From: Thermoactinospora rubra
GTDB taxonomy: Bacteria > Actinomycetota > Actinomycetes > Streptosporangiales > Streptosporangiaceae
NCBI RefSeq assembly: GCF_002093975.1
Contig: NZ_MSZZ01000074.1
Span: forward strand, 1 to 37,001
DNA: 37,001 nucleotides
Direction: 5' to 3'
Shown piece after piece: positions 20,808 through 28,833 of this stretch. Below the pieces are notes generated by a model that was not told the origin of the DNA, ran no database searches, and saw only the letters and a program-made list of their open reading frames with translations. The number at the start of each line of letters is the position of its first letter. Position 1 is the first letter of the stretch. The translations under genes and the position numbers were made by a program.

Positions 20808-21545
20808 TCACAGGTCCAGCAGCTTCTCCAGCCCGACGGTCAGGCCGGGCAGCTCCGCGATCCGCCGCACGCCGAGCAGCACGCCCGGCGTGAAGCTGGC
20901 CCGGTTCATCGTGTCGTGCCTGATCGTCAGGATCTCGCCAGAGCCGCCCAGGATGACCTCCTGGTGCGCGATCAGCCCGGCCAGCCGTACGGCATGCACG
21001 TGCACGCCCTGGACGTCGGCGCCGCGGGCGCCCTCCAGCGACGAGGTGGTGGCGTCGGGCATCGGCCCCAGCCCGGCCTTGGCGCGCGCCTCGGCGACCA
21101 GCTCGGCCGTACGGCGAGCCGTGCCGGAAGGCGCGTCGGCCTTGTTGGGGTGGTGCAGCTCGACGATCTCCACCGACTCGAAGTAGCGGGCCGCCTGCTG
21201 CGCGAAGTGCATCATCAGCACGGCCGCGATGCCGAAATTGGGGGCGATGAGCACGTTGGCCCCCGGACGGGCGGCCAGCCAGCTCCTGACCTGCTCCAGC
21301 CGCCCGGCGTCGAACCCCGTCGTCCCGACCACGGCGTGGATGCCGTTGGAGATCAGCCACTCGAGGTTGCCCATCACCACGTCGGGATGCGTGAAGTCGA
21401 CGACGACCTCGGCGGCGCGCAGGTCGTCGATGGGGTCGTCCTTGTCGACCCTGGCCACGAGCTCCAGATCGCCGGCCGCCTCGACGGCCTTGCACACTTC
21501 CACCCCGACGCGGCCGCGCGCGCCGAGCACTCCTACCCTGATCAC
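20808..21545 (-). CDS. dapB: 4-hydroxy-tetrahydrodipicolinate reductase
   Basis: Reduces the DapA product with NAD(P)H in diaminopimelate/lysine synthesis (245 aa). The nucleotide-binding loop is VGVLGARGRVG at the N-terminus; VVGTTG and the catalytic/substrate motif ELHHPNKADAPSGTA are intact, and it ends LTVGLEKLLDL. The GTG at 21545 gives MIRVGVLGARG with AAGGTGGGG just upstream; GTG 21554 would add three residues. It follows the M16 protease by about ten bases on the same strand. In Streptomyces dapB also follows pnp and the M16 gene. dapA is displaced by a 14-kb accessory block. Confidence 0.96.
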   Translation of the reverse strand: MIRVGVLGARGRVGVEVCKAVEAAGDLELVARVDKDDPIDDLRAAEVVVDFTHPDVVMGNLEWLISNGIHAVVGTTGFDAGRLEQVRSWLAARPGANVLIAPNFGIAAVLMMHFAQQAARYFESVEIVELHHPNKADAPSGTARRTAELVAEARAKAGLGPMPDATTSSLEGARGADVQGVHVHAVRLAGLIAHQEVILGGSGEILTIRHDTMNRASFTPGVLLGVRRIAELPGLTVGLEKLLDL

Positions 21546-21555
21546 AGGCCCCACC

Positions 21556-22863
21556 TTAGCGGTCGAGGGAGAACGTCCTGTCGGAGTACGGCCCCAGCAC
21601 GGCCAGCGTCTTGGGCCGCTGGAGGATCTCCCGCGCGACGGCCTGGATCTCCTCCTTGGTGACCGCCTCGATGCGGGCCAGGATCTCGTCGACCGTCATC
21701 AGCCGCTCGTGCACCAGCTCGCTCTTGCCCAGCCGCGACATGCGCGACCCGGTGTCCTCCAGGCCCAGCACGAGGCTGCCGCGCATCTGGCCCTTGCCGA
21801 GCGCGATCTCCTCGTCCGTCAGGCCGTGCTCGGCGACGTACTCGGCCTCGTCGCGGACCACCTTGAGCACCTCGTCGATCTTGGGCGGCAGGCAGCCGAC
21901 GTAGATGCCGAACTGGCCGGTGTCGGAGTAGGAGGAGGTGTAGCTGTAGGCGCTGTAGGCCAGCCCGCGCTTCTCCCTGACCTCCTGGAACAGCCGGGAG
22001 GACATGCCGCCGCCGAAGGCCGCGTTGAGCACGCCCAGCGCGAAGCGGCGGTCGTCGTTGCGCGGCAGGCCGGCCGTGCCGAACACCAGGTTGGCCTGCT
22101 CGGTCGGGCGGTCGATCACCGTCGCGCCCGACAGGTACGGCACCTCGGGGCCGCCGATCCGCGGCGGGACCGGCTCCGCCTGCCCCGACAGCGCGCCCGC
22201 CCGGTCGTAGGCCGTGGCGACCAGCTCGACCACCTGCTCGTGGCTGACGTTGCCCGCCACCGCCACCACCGTGTGCGAGGGCAGGTAGTAGCGCTGGTAG
22301 TACTCCACGATCCGCTCGCGCGTGAGCGCGCTGATCGACTCGACCGTCCCCAGGATCGGCCGGCCGATCGGCGTGTCGCCGTACAGCGCCGCGGAGAACT
22401 GCTCGTGCACCACGTCCGACGGGTCGTCGTCGTGCATGGCGATCTCCTCGAGGATCACGCCGCGCTCGGACTCCACGTCGTCGGGCTCGATGAGCGAGGA
22501 GGTCACCAGGTCCACCAGCACGTCGACCGCGAGCGGCAGGTCCTCGTCGAGCACCCTGGCGTAGTAGCAGGTGTACTCCTTGGCGGTGAAGGCGTTGATC
22601 TCCCCGCCGATGCCCTCGATGGACGCCGAGATCTCCATGGCGCTGCGCCGGGACGTGCCCTTGAACAGCAGGTGCTCCAGGAAGTGGGTGGCGCCCATGT
22701 GCTCGGGGGCCTCGTCGCGCGAGCCGATGCCGACCCACATGCCGACCGCGACGCTGCGCACGGTCGGCATGGACTCGGTGACCACACGCAGACCACCCGG
22801 GAGGACGGTGCGCTTCACCACCCCGGCGCCGTCCCTCCCGGGATGGAGCGTGTCAGTCTTCAC
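21556..22863 (-). CDS. M16-family zinc metallopeptidase
   Basis: Insulinase/MPP-type protease (435 aa). The inverted zinc motif is HFLEH (His60, Glu63, His64), with the third ligand in ERGVILEEIAMHDDDP (about 139). The second, inactive-like M16 half contains QANLVFGTAGLPR and RLFQEVREKRGLAYSAYSY. The GTG at 22863 overlaps the pnp stop as GTGA, so the two are translationally coupled. The pnp-M16-dapB order is conserved in actinomycetes. The protein has no signal peptide and is probably cytosolic; its substrate is unknown. Confidence 0.94.
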   Translation of the reverse strand: MKTDTLHPGRDGAGVVKRTVLPGGLRVVTESMPTVRSVAVGMWVGIGSRDEAPEHMGATHFLEHLLFKGTSRRSAMEISASIEGIGGEINAFTAKEYTCYYARVLDEDLPLAVDVLVDLVTSSLIEPDDVESERGVILEEIAMHDDDPSDVVHEQFSAALYGDTPIGRPILGTVESISALTRERIVEYYQRYYLPSHTVVAVAGNVSHEQVVELVATAYDRAGALSGQAEPVPPRIGGPEVPYLSGATVIDRPTEQANLVFGTAGLPRNDDRRFALGVLNAAFGGGMSSRLFQEVREKRGLAYSAYSYTSSYSDTGQFGIYVGCLPPKIDEVLKVVRDEAEYVAEHGLTDEEIALGKGQMRGSLVLGLEDTGSRMSRLGKSELVHERLMTVDEILARIEAVTKEEIQAVAREILQRPKTLAVLGPYSDRTFSLDR

Positions 22864-25184
22864 GAGTTCCGGTCTTCCCCTTCGCCGGAACTGCGGCGGG
22901 TGCGCACCCGGGTGCGGGTGCGGCGCGGCTTGGTCTCCTCCTCGGCGGCCGGAACCTCCTCACCGGCGGAGACGGCGGGCGCCTCCTCGGCCCCGGCCTC
23001 CTTCTCGGCCACCTCGCGCTCGAGGACCTCGACGGGCACCAGCGAGAGCTTGCCGCGCGAGTCGATCTCGGCGATCTCCACGTGGACCTTCTCGCCGACG
23101 TTCATGACGTCCTCGACGTTCTCGATGCGCTTGCCGCCGTGCAGCTTGCGGATCTGGGAGACGTGCAGCAGGCCGTCCTTGCCCGGCATGAGCGAGACGA
23201 ACGCCCCGAAGGAGGCGATCTTCACGACCGTGCCCATGTAGCGCTCGCCGACCTCCGGCATGTGGGGGTTGGCGATCGCGTTGATGGCGGCGCGGGCGGC
23301 CTCGGCCGACGGGCCGTCGGTGGCGCCGATGTAGATGGTGCCGTCGTCCTCGATGGTGATCTCGGCGCCGGTGTCGTCCTGGATCTGGTTGATCATCTTG
23401 CCCTTCGGGCCGATGACCTCGCCGATCTTGTCGACCGGGACCTTGATGGTGATGATGCGCGGCGCGGTCGGGTTCATCTCCGCCGGGGAGTCGATGGCCT
23501 CCTGCATCACCTCGAGGATCGCCAGGCGGGCGCCCTTGGCCTGCTTGAGCGCGGCGGCCAGCACGTGGGCGGGGATGCCGTCGAGCTTGGTGTCGAGCTG
23601 CAGGGCGGTGATGAGGTCCCTGGTGCCGGCGACCTTGAAGTCCATGTCGCCCATGGCGTCCTCGGCGCCGAGGATGTCGGTGAGGGTGATGTAGGTGTCG
23701 CCCTCGCCGATGAGGCCCATCGCGATGCCCGCGACCATGTCCTTCAGCGGCACGCCCGCGTCCAGCAGCGACATCGTGGCGGCGCAGACCGAGCCCATCG
23801 AGGTCGAGCCGTTGGAGCCGATGGCCTCGGAGACCTGGCGGATGGCGTAGGGGAACTCCTCGCGGCTGGGCAGCACCGGGATCAGCGCCCGCTCGGCCAG
23901 CGCGCCGTGGCCGATCTCGCGGCGCTTGGGCGAGCCCACGCGGCCGGTCTCGCCGGTGGAGTAGGGCGGGAAGTTGTAGTGGTGCATGTAGCGCTTGGTC
24001 CGCTCGGGGTTGAGCGTGTCGACCACCTGCTCCATGCGTAGCATGTTGAGCGTCGTGACGCCGAGGATCTGGGTCTCGCCGCGCTCGAACAGCGCCGAGC
24101 CGTGGACCCGCGGCACCACGTGCACCTCGGCCGACAGCGCGCGGATGTCCTTGGGACCGCGGCCGTCGATGCGCACGCCGTCCTTGATGACGCGCTCGCG
24201 CATCAGCTTCTTGGTGACGCTGCGGAAGGCCGCCACCAGCTCCTTCTCGCGGCCCTCGAACTCCGGCAGGAGCTTTTCTGCCAGCAGGCCGCGCACGCGC
24301 TCCAGCTCGGCCTCGCGCTCCTGCTTGGCCGCGATCGTCAGCGCCGCGGCCAGCTCGCTCTTGACCGCGTTCTCGACCGCCTCGTAGGCGTCGTCCTGGT
24401 AGTCCAGGAAGACCGGATACTCGACCGTCTCCTTGGCCGCGACCTTGGCAATCTTGTTTTGCGCCTCGCACAGCACCTTGATGAACGGCTTGGCCGCCTC
24501 CAGACCCTGGGCGACGGTCTCCTCGGTGGGGGCCACGGCGCCCTCGGCCACCAGCCGGAGCGTGTCCTTGGTGGACTCCGCCTCGACCATCATGATCGCC
24601 ACGTCGCCGTCGGGCAGCACCCGCCCGGCCACGACCATGTCGAAGGTCGCGCGCTCCAGCTCGGGGTGCGTCGGGAAGGCGACCCACTGGCCGTCGATCA
24701 GGGCGATGCGCACGCCGCCGATCGGGCCGGAGAACGGCAGGCCGGCCAGCTGGGTGGACATCGACGCGGCGTTGATCGCGATGACGTCGTAGAGGTGGTC
24801 GGGGTGCAGCGCCATCACGGTGGCGACGATCTGCACCTCGTTGCGCAGCCCCTTGACGAACGACGGGCGCAGCGGCCGGTCGATGAGGCGGCAGGTGAGG
24901 ATCGCGTCCTCGGAGGGACGGCCCTCCCGGCGGAAGAACGAGCCGGGGATGCGGCCCGCGGCGTACATCCGCTCCTCGACGTCCACCGTCAGGGGGAAGA
25001 AGTCGAGGCCTTCCTTGGGCGACTTGGATGCGGTGGTCGCGGACAGGACCATCGTCTCGTTGTCGAGGTAGGCGACGGCGGAACCCGCCGCCTGCCGCGC
25101 CAGGCGTCCGGTCTCGAACCGGATCGTGCGCGTGCCGAACGAGCCGTTGTCAATGACGGCTTCGGCGGTGTGGACACCCTCCAC
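22860..25184 (-). CDS. pnp: Polyribonucleotide nucleotidyltransferase (PNPase/GPSI)
   Basis: Phosphorolytic 3'-5' exoribonuclease (774 aa), which in actinomycetes also makes RNA tails. Two RNase PH domains are visible (first: GSFGTRTIRFETGRLARQAA and RPSEDAILTCRLIDRPLRP; second: RIDGRGPKDIRALSAEVH and SNGSTSMGSVCAATMSLLDAG), then a KH domain (IGPKGKMINQIQDDTGAEI) and an S1 domain (GTVVKIASFGAFVSL). A Lys/Arg/Glu-rich tail closes it. The GTG at 25184 has AAGGAGG upstream. It follows rpsO and precedes the M16 protease. The leader contains hairpins that could be RNase III sites, as known for the Streptomyces rpsO-pnp region. Confidence 0.98.
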   Translation of the reverse strand: MEGVHTAEAVIDNGSFGTRTIRFETGRLARQAAGSAVAYLDNETMVLSATTASKSPKEGLDFFPLTVDVEERMYAAGRIPGSFFRREGRPSEDAILTCRLIDRPLRPSFVKGLRNEVQIVATVMALHPDHLYDVIAINAASMSTQLAGLPFSGPIGGVRIALIDGQWVAFPTHPELERATFDMVVAGRVLPDGDVAIMMVEAESTKDTLRLVAEGAVAPTEETVAQGLEAAKPFIKVLCEAQNKIAKVAAKETVEYPVFLDYQDDAYEAVENAVKSELAAALTIAAKQEREAELERVRGLLAEKLLPEFEGREKELVAAFRSVTKKLMRERVIKDGVRIDGRGPKDIRALSAEVHVVPRVHGSALFERGETQILGVTTLNMLRMEQVVDTLNPERTKRYMHHYNFPPYSTGETGRVGSPKRREIGHGALAERALIPVLPSREEFPYAIRQVSEAIGSNGSTSMGSVCAATMSLLDAGVPLKDMVAGIAMGLIGEGDTYITLTDILGAEDAMGDMDFKVAGTRDLITALQLDTKLDGIPAHVLAAALKQAKGARLAILEVMQEAIDSPAEMNPTAPRIITIKVPVDKIGEVIGPKGKMINQIQDDTGAEITIEDDGTIYIGATDGPSAEAARAAINAIANPHMPEVGERYMGTVVKIASFGAFVSLMPGKDGLLHVSQIRKLHGGKRIENVEDVMNVGEKVHVEIAEIDSRGKLSLVPVEVLEREVAEKEAGAEEAPAVSAGEEVPAAEEETKPRRTRTRVRTRRSSGEGEDRNS

Positions 25185-25255
25185 GGGGGACCTCCTTGTT
25201 CGGTCGGTCTCCCGCGCCCTGTCACCCCGGCACCCAGATGAGGTGCAGCACCGGT

Positions 25256-25380
25256 CTTCGATCGAAGCACCCGGTTCTGTGACCGGAAGCCACTACCGAG
25301 GACCGGCCCGCAGGCGTCGCGGGTCGCAAGGTGCTTAGCGGACGCGGGGGTTGTAGTGTGTCGGATCTTCAGTTGTACAA
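25256..25380 (-). promoter_or_regulatory. pnp promoter and leader hairpins
   Basis: Minus-strand TTGTAC (25380-25375) with CTACAA or TACAAC (25356-25350) at 18-19 bp is a plausible pnp promoter between the rpsO terminator and the gene. Its leader of about 155 nt contains CCGGT/ACCGG (25271-25275/25282-25286) and the 12-nt palindrome CTTCGATCGAAG (25256-25267). Such structures may be targets for autoregulation. Confidence 0.45.
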
Positions 25381-25394
25381 CGCCGATATGAGAA

Positions 25395-25417
25395 GGGAGC
25401 GGCGAAACGCCGCTCCC
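25395..25417 (-). terminator. rpsO terminator
   Basis: A perfect 10-bp stem, GGGAGCGGCG (25395-25404) with CGCCGCTCCC (25408-25417), has a 3-nt loop and, on the minus strand, is followed by a short T-rich run. It lies eight bases past the rpsO stop. Some readthrough into pnp is likely. Confidence 0.8.
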
Positions 25418-25425
25418 CCATCATT

Positions 25426-25695
25426 CTATCGGCGCAGACCGAGCCGCTCGATGAGCGAGCGGTAGCGCTCGATGTCCTTGCTCTGCAGGTACTTCAGCAG
25501 GCGGCGACGCCGGCCGACCAGCAGCAGCAGGCCGCGGCGGCTGTGGTGGTCGTGCTTGTGGGCCTTCAGGTGCTCGGTCAGGTCGCTGATGCGCTTGCTG
25601 AGCAGGGCGATCTGGACCTCGGGCGACCCGGTGTCGCCGTCGCCCTTGGCGTACTCGGCGATGATCGCCTTCTTGGCGGCGGTGTCGAGGGACAC
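25426..25695 (-). CDS. rpsO: 30S ribosomal protein S15
   Basis: Ribosomal protein S15 (89 aa), binding 16S rRNA helices 20-22 in the central domain. It has the full family length and the signatures TGSPEVQIALLSKRI, LTEHLKAHKHDHHSRRGLLLLVGRRRRLL and YLQSKDIERY. The GTG at 25695 has AGAAGGAG upstream. It lies between ribF and pnp on the same strand, the normal order. The 185-bp gap before it holds a possible leader fold at 25714-25759. Confidence 0.98.
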   Translation of the reverse strand: MSLDTAAKKAIIAEYAKGDGDTGSPEVQIALLSKRISDLTEHLKAHKHDHHSRRGLLLLVGRRRRLLKYLQSKDIERYRSLIERLGLRR

Positions 25696-25713
25696 GACTC
25701 TCCTTCTTCTACG

Positions 25714-25759
25714 GACACGCGGGCTGACATCTGCGGAACCGCGAACGACCGTGCGTGTC
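25714..25759 (-). promoter_or_regulatory. Possible structured leader of rpsO
   Basis: GACACGC (25714-25720) pairs with GCGTGTC (25753-25759), closing a 32-nt interval that contains GCGG/CCGC (25733-25736/25739-25742). It begins about 20 bases before the start codon. In other bacteria S15 represses its own mRNA through leader structures; whether this is one is inference. Confidence 0.35.
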
Positions 25760-25880
25760 TACAGTCGCCGCGTGCGGGCCCCCGGGCAGCGCCGAACGCC
25801 CCCTGGACAAGCCGACATGCAAGGTTACCACCGCGGTTCGGATGGTCGCACACCGTTGGGTCGGCGCTGTTGGGTGCGCG

Positions 25881-26861
25881 TCACGCCCTGCCCGCCGGGT
25901 CGGCGGTGATGCGGCGCGTCTCCTCCACGTCGGCGTTCATCTGGGCCACCAGCGCCTCGATCGAGTCGAACTTGAGGTTGCCGCGCAGCCGGGCGGCGAA
26001 CTCCACCGCCACGTGCGTGCCGTACAGCTCCAGGTCGTCGCGGTCCAGCGCGTAGGCCTCGACGGTGCGCGGGACGCCCTCGAAGGTGGGGTTGGTGCCG
26101 ACCGAGATGGCCGCCGGCCAGCGCACGCCGTCGTAGGCGGCCGGCAGGTTGCCCACCGGGATGCAGCGCAGCCAGCCCGCGTAGATGCCGTCGGCGGGGA
26201 TGGCGGTGTACGGCGGGGACTCCACGTTGGCCGTCGGGAAGCCCAGGGCGCGTCCGCGCTGGTAGCCGCGCACCACCACGCCCTCGACCCGGTGCGACCG
26301 CCCAAGCGCCCCGGCCGCGGCGGCCACGTCGCCCTCGACGAGCAGCTCGCGCACGCGCGTGGAGGAGACGCCCTCGACGAGCGGCACGGCCTCGACCGCG
26401 AAGTCGTACTTCTCGCCCAGCGTCCGCAACAGCTCGGCGTCTCCGGCGGCCCGGTGGCCGAACCTGAAGTCCTCCCCCACCACCACGGCGGCCGCCCCCA
26501 GCTGGTCCACCAGCGTGGACTGGACGAACTCGGCGGGACCGGTCCTGGACAGCTCCAGCGTGAACGGCAGCACCCGCACCTCCGCCACGCCCAGCTCCGC
26601 CAGCAGCTCGGCGCGGCGCGCGGGCGTGGTCAGCCGCAGCGGGTGCGACCCGGGCCGCACGACCTCCGCCGGGTGCGGCTCGAAGGTCACCGCCACCGGC
26701 CTCAGCCCGAGCTCGCGCGCCCTTTCGACCGTGCGGGTCACCACCGCCTGGTGTCCGCGGTGGACGCCGTCGAACACGCCGATCGTCACGACCGACCTGC
26801 CCTGCTCCACGAGGCCTCCAGCTGACTCGACGACCGGCACTCGACGCCACAAGACTGCCAT
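25881..26861 (-). CDS. ribF: Bifunctional riboflavin kinase/FAD synthetase
   Basis: Converts riboflavin to FMN and then FAD (326 aa). The N-terminal nucleotidyltransferase domain has GVFDGVHRGHQ, TFEPHPAEV and VVGEDFRFGHRAAGD; the SSTRVRELL motif follows; the C-terminal kinase domain has RALGFPTANV and AISVGTNPTFEG. The ATG at 26861 gives an N-terminus aligning with actinobacterial RibF (LWRRVPVVES); an internal GTG after GGAGG is an alternative. It lies upstream of rpsO as usual, but its usual neighbour truB is separated from it by a plus-strand methyltransferase gene. Confidence 0.96.
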   Translation of the reverse strand: MAVLWRRVPVVESAGGLVEQGRSVVTIGVFDGVHRGHQAVVTRTVERARELGLRPVAVTFEPHPAEVVRPGSHPLRLTTPARRAELLAELGVAEVRVLPFTLELSRTGPAEFVQSTLVDQLGAAAVVVGEDFRFGHRAAGDAELLRTLGEKYDFAVEAVPLVEGVSSTRVRELLVEGDVAAAAGALGRSHRVEGVVVRGYQRGRALGFPTANVESPPYTAIPADGIYAGWLRCIPVGNLPAAYDGVRWPAAISVGTNPTFEGVPRTVEAYALDRDDLELYGTHVAVEFAARLRGNLKFDSIEALVAQMNADVEETRRITADPAGRA

Positions 26862-26943
26862 GCGCGCGGCCGTCGGCCGTAACCGGGCTGGGTACGATCG
26901 GTCACACCCCCCGACACACCCACCGTCGACGACACCTGGACCC

Positions 26944-27963
26944 ATGCACACCTACGCGCTGCTGATCCTGCCGGCCTTCAACCGCGTCTACGGCGAGAGC
27001 GCCACCCGGCTGACCCGGAGCGAGCTGGCCGTCTTCGGCTCGCGGGCGCTCACGGCCGAGGTCGCCGACATCGGCGACACCGTCATCGGCGGCGTGCCGT
27101 ACGTCACCTTCCGCACCTCCGCGCCGCTGCCGGAGGCCGACGTGGCGCTGCTGTCGAACCTGTCGTCGGTCTACGCGCTGTTCGGCGTGGAGGGCGAGCT
27201 GCTGCGGCCGCTGACGATGAGGCCGCTCGACCGGCTCAGCAGCGACCTCATCACGATTCAGAAGTACGCCGGCAAGACCAACGAGCACTTCACCAAGCTG
27301 CTGCTCAACGTCACCGTGCTGGCCTCCGACTTCGGCCTGGGCGAGCGGCTGTCGGTCTTCGACCCGCTGTGCGGCCGCGGCACCACGCTCAACCAGGCCC
27401 TCATGTACGGCTACGACGCCGCGGGGACCGACGTCGACGGCAAGGACTTCGACGCCTACGTGGCCTTCGTCAAACGCTGGATGAAGGACAAGCGGCTCAA
27501 GCACACCGCCGAGCTGGTGCCGGTCCGGCGCGAGCGGGCCCTGGTCGGGCGGCGGCTGAACATCGCGTTCGCGGTCACCAAGGAGGCCTACAAGGCGGGC
27601 GACCTGCAGCACCTCAGCGTCGTCCACGCCGACACCCTCAAGGCGCGGTCCTTCTTCAAGCCCCGCTCCTTCCACGCCGTGGTCACCGACGCGCCGTACG
27701 GCGTGCAGCACGGCAGCCGGGGCGGCGGCGGGCTGTCGCGCAGCCCCCTGGACCTCATCGCCAAGGCGGCGCCGGTGTGGATCGAGCTGCTGCGTCCCGG
27801 CGGGGCGCTGGGCGTCTCGTGGAACACCTACGGCGGCAGCCGCGAGGAGCTGGCCTCGATCCTGGCCGGGCACGGCCTGGAGGTGCAGGACTACCCCGGC
27901 TTCGAGCACCGGGTCGACCAGGCGATCGTCCGGGACGTGATGGTGGCGCGCAAGCCCGCCTGA
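26944..27963 (+). CDS. TRM11/TRM-G10-like RNA methyltransferase
   Basis: SAM-dependent methyltransferase (339 aa) of the UPF0020/Trm11-like family, which in archaea and eukaryotes forms N2-methylguanosine at tRNA position 10. The SAM motif is FDPLCGRGTTLNQALMYG and the catalytic motif is VVTDAPYGVQHG, a variant of (D/N)PPY. The N-terminal about 100 residues would be the RNA-binding part, but no clear THUMP signature is visible. The ATG at 26944 lacks a strong ribosome site. It is the only plus-strand gene in the housekeeping run, between ribF and truB; the location beside a tRNA pseudouridine synthase supports an RNA substrate. Confidence 0.82.
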   Translation: MHTYALLILPAFNRVYGESATRLTRSELAVFGSRALTAEVADIGDTVIGGVPYVTFRTSAPLPEADVALLSNLSSVYALFGVEGELLRPLTMRPLDRLSSDLITIQKYAGKTNEHFTKLLLNVTVLASDFGLGERLSVFDPLCGRGTTLNQALMYGYDAAGTDVDGKDFDAYVAFVKRWMKDKRLKHTAELVPVRRERALVGRRLNIAFAVTKEAYKAGDLQHLSVVHADTLKARSFFKPRSFHAVVTDAPYGVQHGSRGGGGLSRSPLDLIAKAAPVWIELLRPGGALGVSWNTYGGSREELASILAGHGLEVQDYPGFEHRVDQAIVRDVMVARKPA

Positions 27964-27978
27964 GCGGCGCGAGCCGGC

Positions 27979-28833
27979 CTAAACGAAGACCGCCAGCGGC
28001 CTGGCCAGCCTGCCCTGCTCCTCCACCAGGGCCAGCAGGGTCCCGTCCGGGCCGAACACGCCGATCGGGCCCTTGCCGAGCCCGGCCGCGGGCAGGCGGC
28101 CGCCGTGCCGTACCACCCGGGCCTCCTCCTCGGTGACGTCCCTGCGCGGGAAGGCGGCCGCGACCGCCTCGCCGATGGGCAGGATCACGCACTCCTCGGC
28201 GAGCTGGTCGATCGTGCGGGCCATGGACAGGTCGTAGGGCCCCACCCGGGTACGGCGCAGCCGCGTCAGGTGGCCGCCGACGCCGAGCGCCTCGCCCAGG
28301 TCGCGGGCGAGCGAGCGGATGTAGGTGCCGCTGGAGCAGCGGATGGTCGCCTCGACGTCGGGGCCGTCGACCGAGGTGACGTCGAAGGCGTGCACGGTGA
28401 CCGGGCGGGCCCGCAGCGCCACGTCCTCCCCGGCCCGCGCCCGCTTGTAGGCCCGCTCGCCGTTCACCTTGATGGCGCTGACCTGCGGCGGCACCTGCAT
28501 GATCTCGCCGGTGAACGCGGCGACGGCCTTGCGGACCCGCTCCTCCGTCACCTCGACGGGCACGGTGGCCAGCACCTCGCCCTCGGCGTCGTCGGTGGTG
28601 GTGGTCACGCCGAGGCGGATCGTCGCCTCGTACACCTTCTCCGTCAGCGCCAGGTGCCCCAGCAGGCGGGTCGCCTTCTCCACGCCGATCACCAGCACGC
28701 CGGTCGCCATCGGGTCGAGGGTGCCCGCGTGGCCCACCCGGCGGGTGCCCGCGATGCGGCGCAGCTTGCCGACGACGTCGTGCGACGTCCAGCCGGCAGG
28801 CTTGTCGACGATGATCAGGCCGCTGCCGGTCAT
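27979..28833 (-). CDS. truB: tRNA pseudouridine(55) synthase
   Basis: Makes pseudouridine 55 in the tRNA T-loop (284 aa). The catalytic Asp40 lies in RRVGHAGTLDPMATG, and the motifs VYEATIRLGVTTTTDDAEG, QVPPQVSAIKVNGERAYKRAR and CSSGTYIRSLARDLGE are all present, followed by a small PUA-like C-terminus. The ATG at 28833 overlaps the stop of the DHH gene (ATGA), so translation is coupled. It converges with the TRM11-like gene, with only 15 bp between stops and no hairpin. Confidence 0.97.
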   Translation of the reverse strand: MTGSGLIIVDKPAGWTSHDVVGKLRRIAGTRRVGHAGTLDPMATGVLVIGVEKATRLLGHLALTEKVYEATIRLGVTTTTDDAEGEVLATVPVEVTEERVRKAVAAFTGEIMQVPPQVSAIKVNGERAYKRARAGEDVALRARPVTVHAFDVTSVDGPDVEATIRCSSGTYIRSLARDLGEALGVGGHLTRLRRTRVGPYDLSMARTIDQLAEECVILPIGEAVAAAFPRRDVTEEEARVVRHGGRLPAAGLGKGPIGVFGPDGTLLALVEEQGRLARPLAVFV

